From Rhodobacterales bacterium (GTDB lineage Bacteria > Pseudomonadota > Alphaproteobacteria > Rhodobacterales > Rhodobacteraceae), in the NCBI GenBank assembly GCA_013298675.1, contig JAAFIJ010000158.1, positions 1 through 6,726 on the forward strand: 6,726 bases of DNA, given 5' to 3'. Positions 5,786 through 6,726 of this stretch are shown here, in pieces. Under the pieces are notes generated by a model. That model saw only the letters and a list, made by a program, of their open reading frames with translations. It made no database searches and had not been told where the DNA came from. Both the position numbers and the translations under genes were made by a program. Every line of letters starts with the position of its first letter. Position 1 is the stretch's first letter.

Positions 5786-6090
5786 CAGATTGCCTCCCCA
5801 GTGGTTTTGGCAAAGCGGATCTTGGTCTCACCTTCCATACGGAAGCCGACGCGCGTTGCTTTGCCGTTCTTGTCGAGAAGCGACAGGTTCGACAGATCAA
5901 TCGGAACAGCCTTTGCCAGACGGCCGCCTTGCGAGGCTTGGGTCTGCTTGGTGTGACGGATCGCCATGTTCACGCCTTCAACAACAGCTTTGTTTGCTGC
6001 AGGCGACACAGACGAAATTTCGCCCTGCTTGCCCTTGTCTTTGCCAGCGAGGACGATAACTTTATCGCCTTTTTTCAGCTTAGCGGCCAT
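5785..6090 (-). CDS. rplX: 50S ribosomal protein L24
   Basis: L24 is an early assembly initiator of the large subunit, binding the 5' part of 23S rRNA near the exit tunnel. The 101 residues start MAAKLKKGDKVIVLAGKDKG, a typical KOW motif (about 7-33). VEGVNMAIRHTKQ follows, then the C-terminal family part PIDLSNLSLLDKNGKATRVGF. The start ATG overlaps the rplN stop TAA by one base (TAATG at 6092-6088), with GGAGGT about 8 bases upstream inside rplN. Translation is therefore likely coupled to rplN. Confidence 0.98.
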   Translation of the reverse strand: MAAKLKKGDKVIVLAGKDKGKQGEISSVSPAANKAVVEGVNMAIRHTKQTQASQGGRLAKAVPIDLSNLSLLDKNGKATRVGFRMEGETKIRFAKTTGEAI

Positions 6091-6458
6091 TAAAGCACCT
6101 CCGGAGCGAGCGAGATGATTTTCATGAAGTTCTTGGCGCGCAGCTCACGTACAACTGGCCCGAAGATACGCGTGCCGACTGGTTCACCCTGATTGTTCAG
6201 GATGACAGCAGCGTTGCGGTCAAAACGAATGGCTGTACCGTCTTCACGGCGAACTTCTTTGGCGGTGCGAACAACAACGGCCTTACGGACGTCGCCTTTT
6301 TTCACACGGCCTTTTGGAATTGCTTCCTTGACCGACACCACGATGATGTCGCCCACGGATGCATAGCGGCGATGCGAGCCGCCTAGAACCTTGATGCACT
6401 GAACTCGGCGAGCGCCCGAGTTATCAGCAACATCCAGATTTGTCTGCATCTGGATCAT
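6090..6458 (-). CDS. rplN: 50S ribosomal protein L14
   Basis: L14 lies at the subunit interface of the large subunit and contacts 16S rRNA. Its 122 residues align over their full length with the family: MIQMQTNLDVADNSGARRVQCIKV, GGSHRRYASVGDIIVV, KEAIPKG, and the C-terminus GTRIFGPVVRELR then FMKIISLAPEVL. The start is the ATG at 6458-6456 with GGGAGA upstream (6470-6465). An ATG three codons later has no better SD. In the E. coli order this is the first gene of the spc operon, and here it is the only gene in the run preceded by a sizeable gap (67 bases after rpsQ). Confidence 0.98.
   Translation of the reverse strand: MIQMQTNLDVADNSGARRVQCIKVLGGSHRRYASVGDIIVVSVKEAIPKGRVKKGDVRKAVVVRTAKEVRREDGTAIRFDRNAAVILNNQGEPVGTRIFGPVVRELRAKNFMKIISLAPEVL
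6432..6455 (-). promoter_or_regulatory. Hairpin at the start of rplN
   Basis: On the mRNA strand, ATCCAGAT directly follows the rplN start codon and pairs perfectly over 8 bp with ATCTGGAT after an 8-base loop. The stem would lie in codons 2-9 of rplN, close enough to affect initiation. A regulatory role is only a possibility, since the sequence also encodes conserved residues (IQMQTNLD). Confidence 0.3.
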
Positions 6459-6476
6459 TTGGTTTCTCCCGACCTT

Positions 6477-6492
6477 TGAGGATCATTCCTCA
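6477..6492 (-). promoter_or_regulatory. Small hairpin in the rpsQ-rplN gap
   Basis: On the minus strand TGAGGA-ATGA-TCCTCA forms a perfect 6-bp stem with a 4-base loop, inside the 67-base gap (6459-6525) between rpsQ and rplN and just upstream of the rplN SD. The gap corresponds to the boundary of the S10 and spc operons in E. coli, where a promoter lies. I do not see a convincing -35/-10 pair here. No T run follows, so it is not a terminator. Confidence 0.3.
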
Positions 6493-6525
6493 GGGTTTCG
6501 TAAAATTTCAGACAGCAGTCAGCGC

Positions 6526-6726
6526 TTATGCAGCGACGACAACGGTCCAGCGTTTGGTTTTGGAAATCGGCGCGCATTCTTCAATGCGAACAGAATCGCC
6601 GGTCTTGTAGGTGTTGTTTTCGTCATGTGCGCGGTACTTTTTCGACTTACGCACGATCTTGTGCAGAACGGGGTGCTTAAAGCGGCGCTCTACCAATACG
6701 GTGATGGTCTGCTCGTTCTTGTCCGA
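6526..6726 (-). CDS. rpsQ: 30S ribosomal protein S17 (5' end cut by window)
   Basis: The minus-strand frame is open from the right edge to a TAA at 6528-6526, giving 66 residues that begin SDKNEQTITVLVERRFKH. About ten N-terminal residues are outside the window (family length about 76-80). S17 family stretches are clear: HPVLHKIVRKSKKYRAHDE and the signature VRIEECAPISKTKRW, ending VVVAA. S17 is an OB-fold protein that binds the 5' domain of 16S rRNA early in assembly. In the classical order rpsQ is the last gene of the S10 operon, and its place ahead of rplN shows S10 and spc clusters joined here. Confidence 0.96.
   Translation of the reverse strand, partial: SDKNEQTITVLVERRFKHPVLHKIVRKSKKYRAHDENNTYKTGDSVRIEECAPISKTKRWTVVVAA

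Noticed and set aside
5760..5800. Possible S8 repressor-binding site at the rplX-rplE junction, as in E. coli
   Set aside because: Only a 4-bp GCTT/AAGC stem is visible and the S8 core motif could not be recognised by eye; it would need a covariance search.
5021..5956. A 311-codon open frame on the plus strand, antisense to rpsN, rplE and rplX
   Set aside because: It lies wholly opposite clearly conserved ribosomal genes, has no SD or recognisable domain, and is explained by the codon bias of the genes on the other strand.
6427..6486. A 20-codon frame on the minus strand starting at 6486 and overlapping the rplN start, as a possible leader peptide
   Set aside because: Its SD-like GAGG is too close to the ATG, and the peptide has no stalling-type features; probably chance.

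Overview
The window looks like chromosomal DNA of an alphaproteobacterium, most likely of the Rhodobacteraceae/Roseobacter group. I infer this from the style of the ribosomal proteins (long zinc-free S14, L18 ending in a GGFLFHGKVKAL-type tail, S5 with an Arg/Asn-rich N-terminus), the moderately high G+C, and the neighbouring gene families. No database search was possible, so the taxonomic call is an inference.

Right part (2785-6726, all minus strand): a compact run of ribosomal protein genes, transcribed right to left in the order rpsQ (5' end outside the window), rplN, rplX, rplE, rpsN, rpsH, rplF, rplR, rpsE, rpmD. This is the end of the S10 operon followed by the first nine genes of the spc operon. 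All genes inside the window are intact. Junctions are very tight: two stop/start overlaps of one base, and elsewhere gaps of 2 to 19 bases in which the Shine-Dalgarno (SD) sequence often overlaps the preceding stop codon. The one larger gap is the 67 bases between rpsQ and rplN, which holds a small hairpin. A second hairpin begins just after the rplN start codon.

Middle (2019-2784): the ribosomal run stops after rpmD, where rplO and secY would follow in the classical spc order. Instead there are two tandem hairpins (one terminator-like in both directions) and a convergent plus-strand gene for a 167-residue protein that I do not recognise with certainty. It carries an LFHG motif resembling HEPN-family proteins. 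A 190-base divergent spacer separates it from the next gene.

Left part (1-2018): a minus-strand GFA/CENP-V-type zinc protein gene converges, across a strong stem-loop, on a plus-strand gene for an exported TPR protein. Upstream of that is the 3' three quarters of a class III PLP-dependent aminotransferase gene, cut by the left edge. These genes have no evident functional link to each other or to translation; they look like ordinary chromosomal neighbours placed beside a broken-up ribosomal cluster.

I found no mobile element, CRISPR array, tRNA or rRNA. I see no clear evidence for a new multi-gene system. The points most worth a second look are the break in the spc operon, the HEPN-like gene at that break, the altered zinc ligand in the GFA protein, and the RNA structures around rpmD and rplN.
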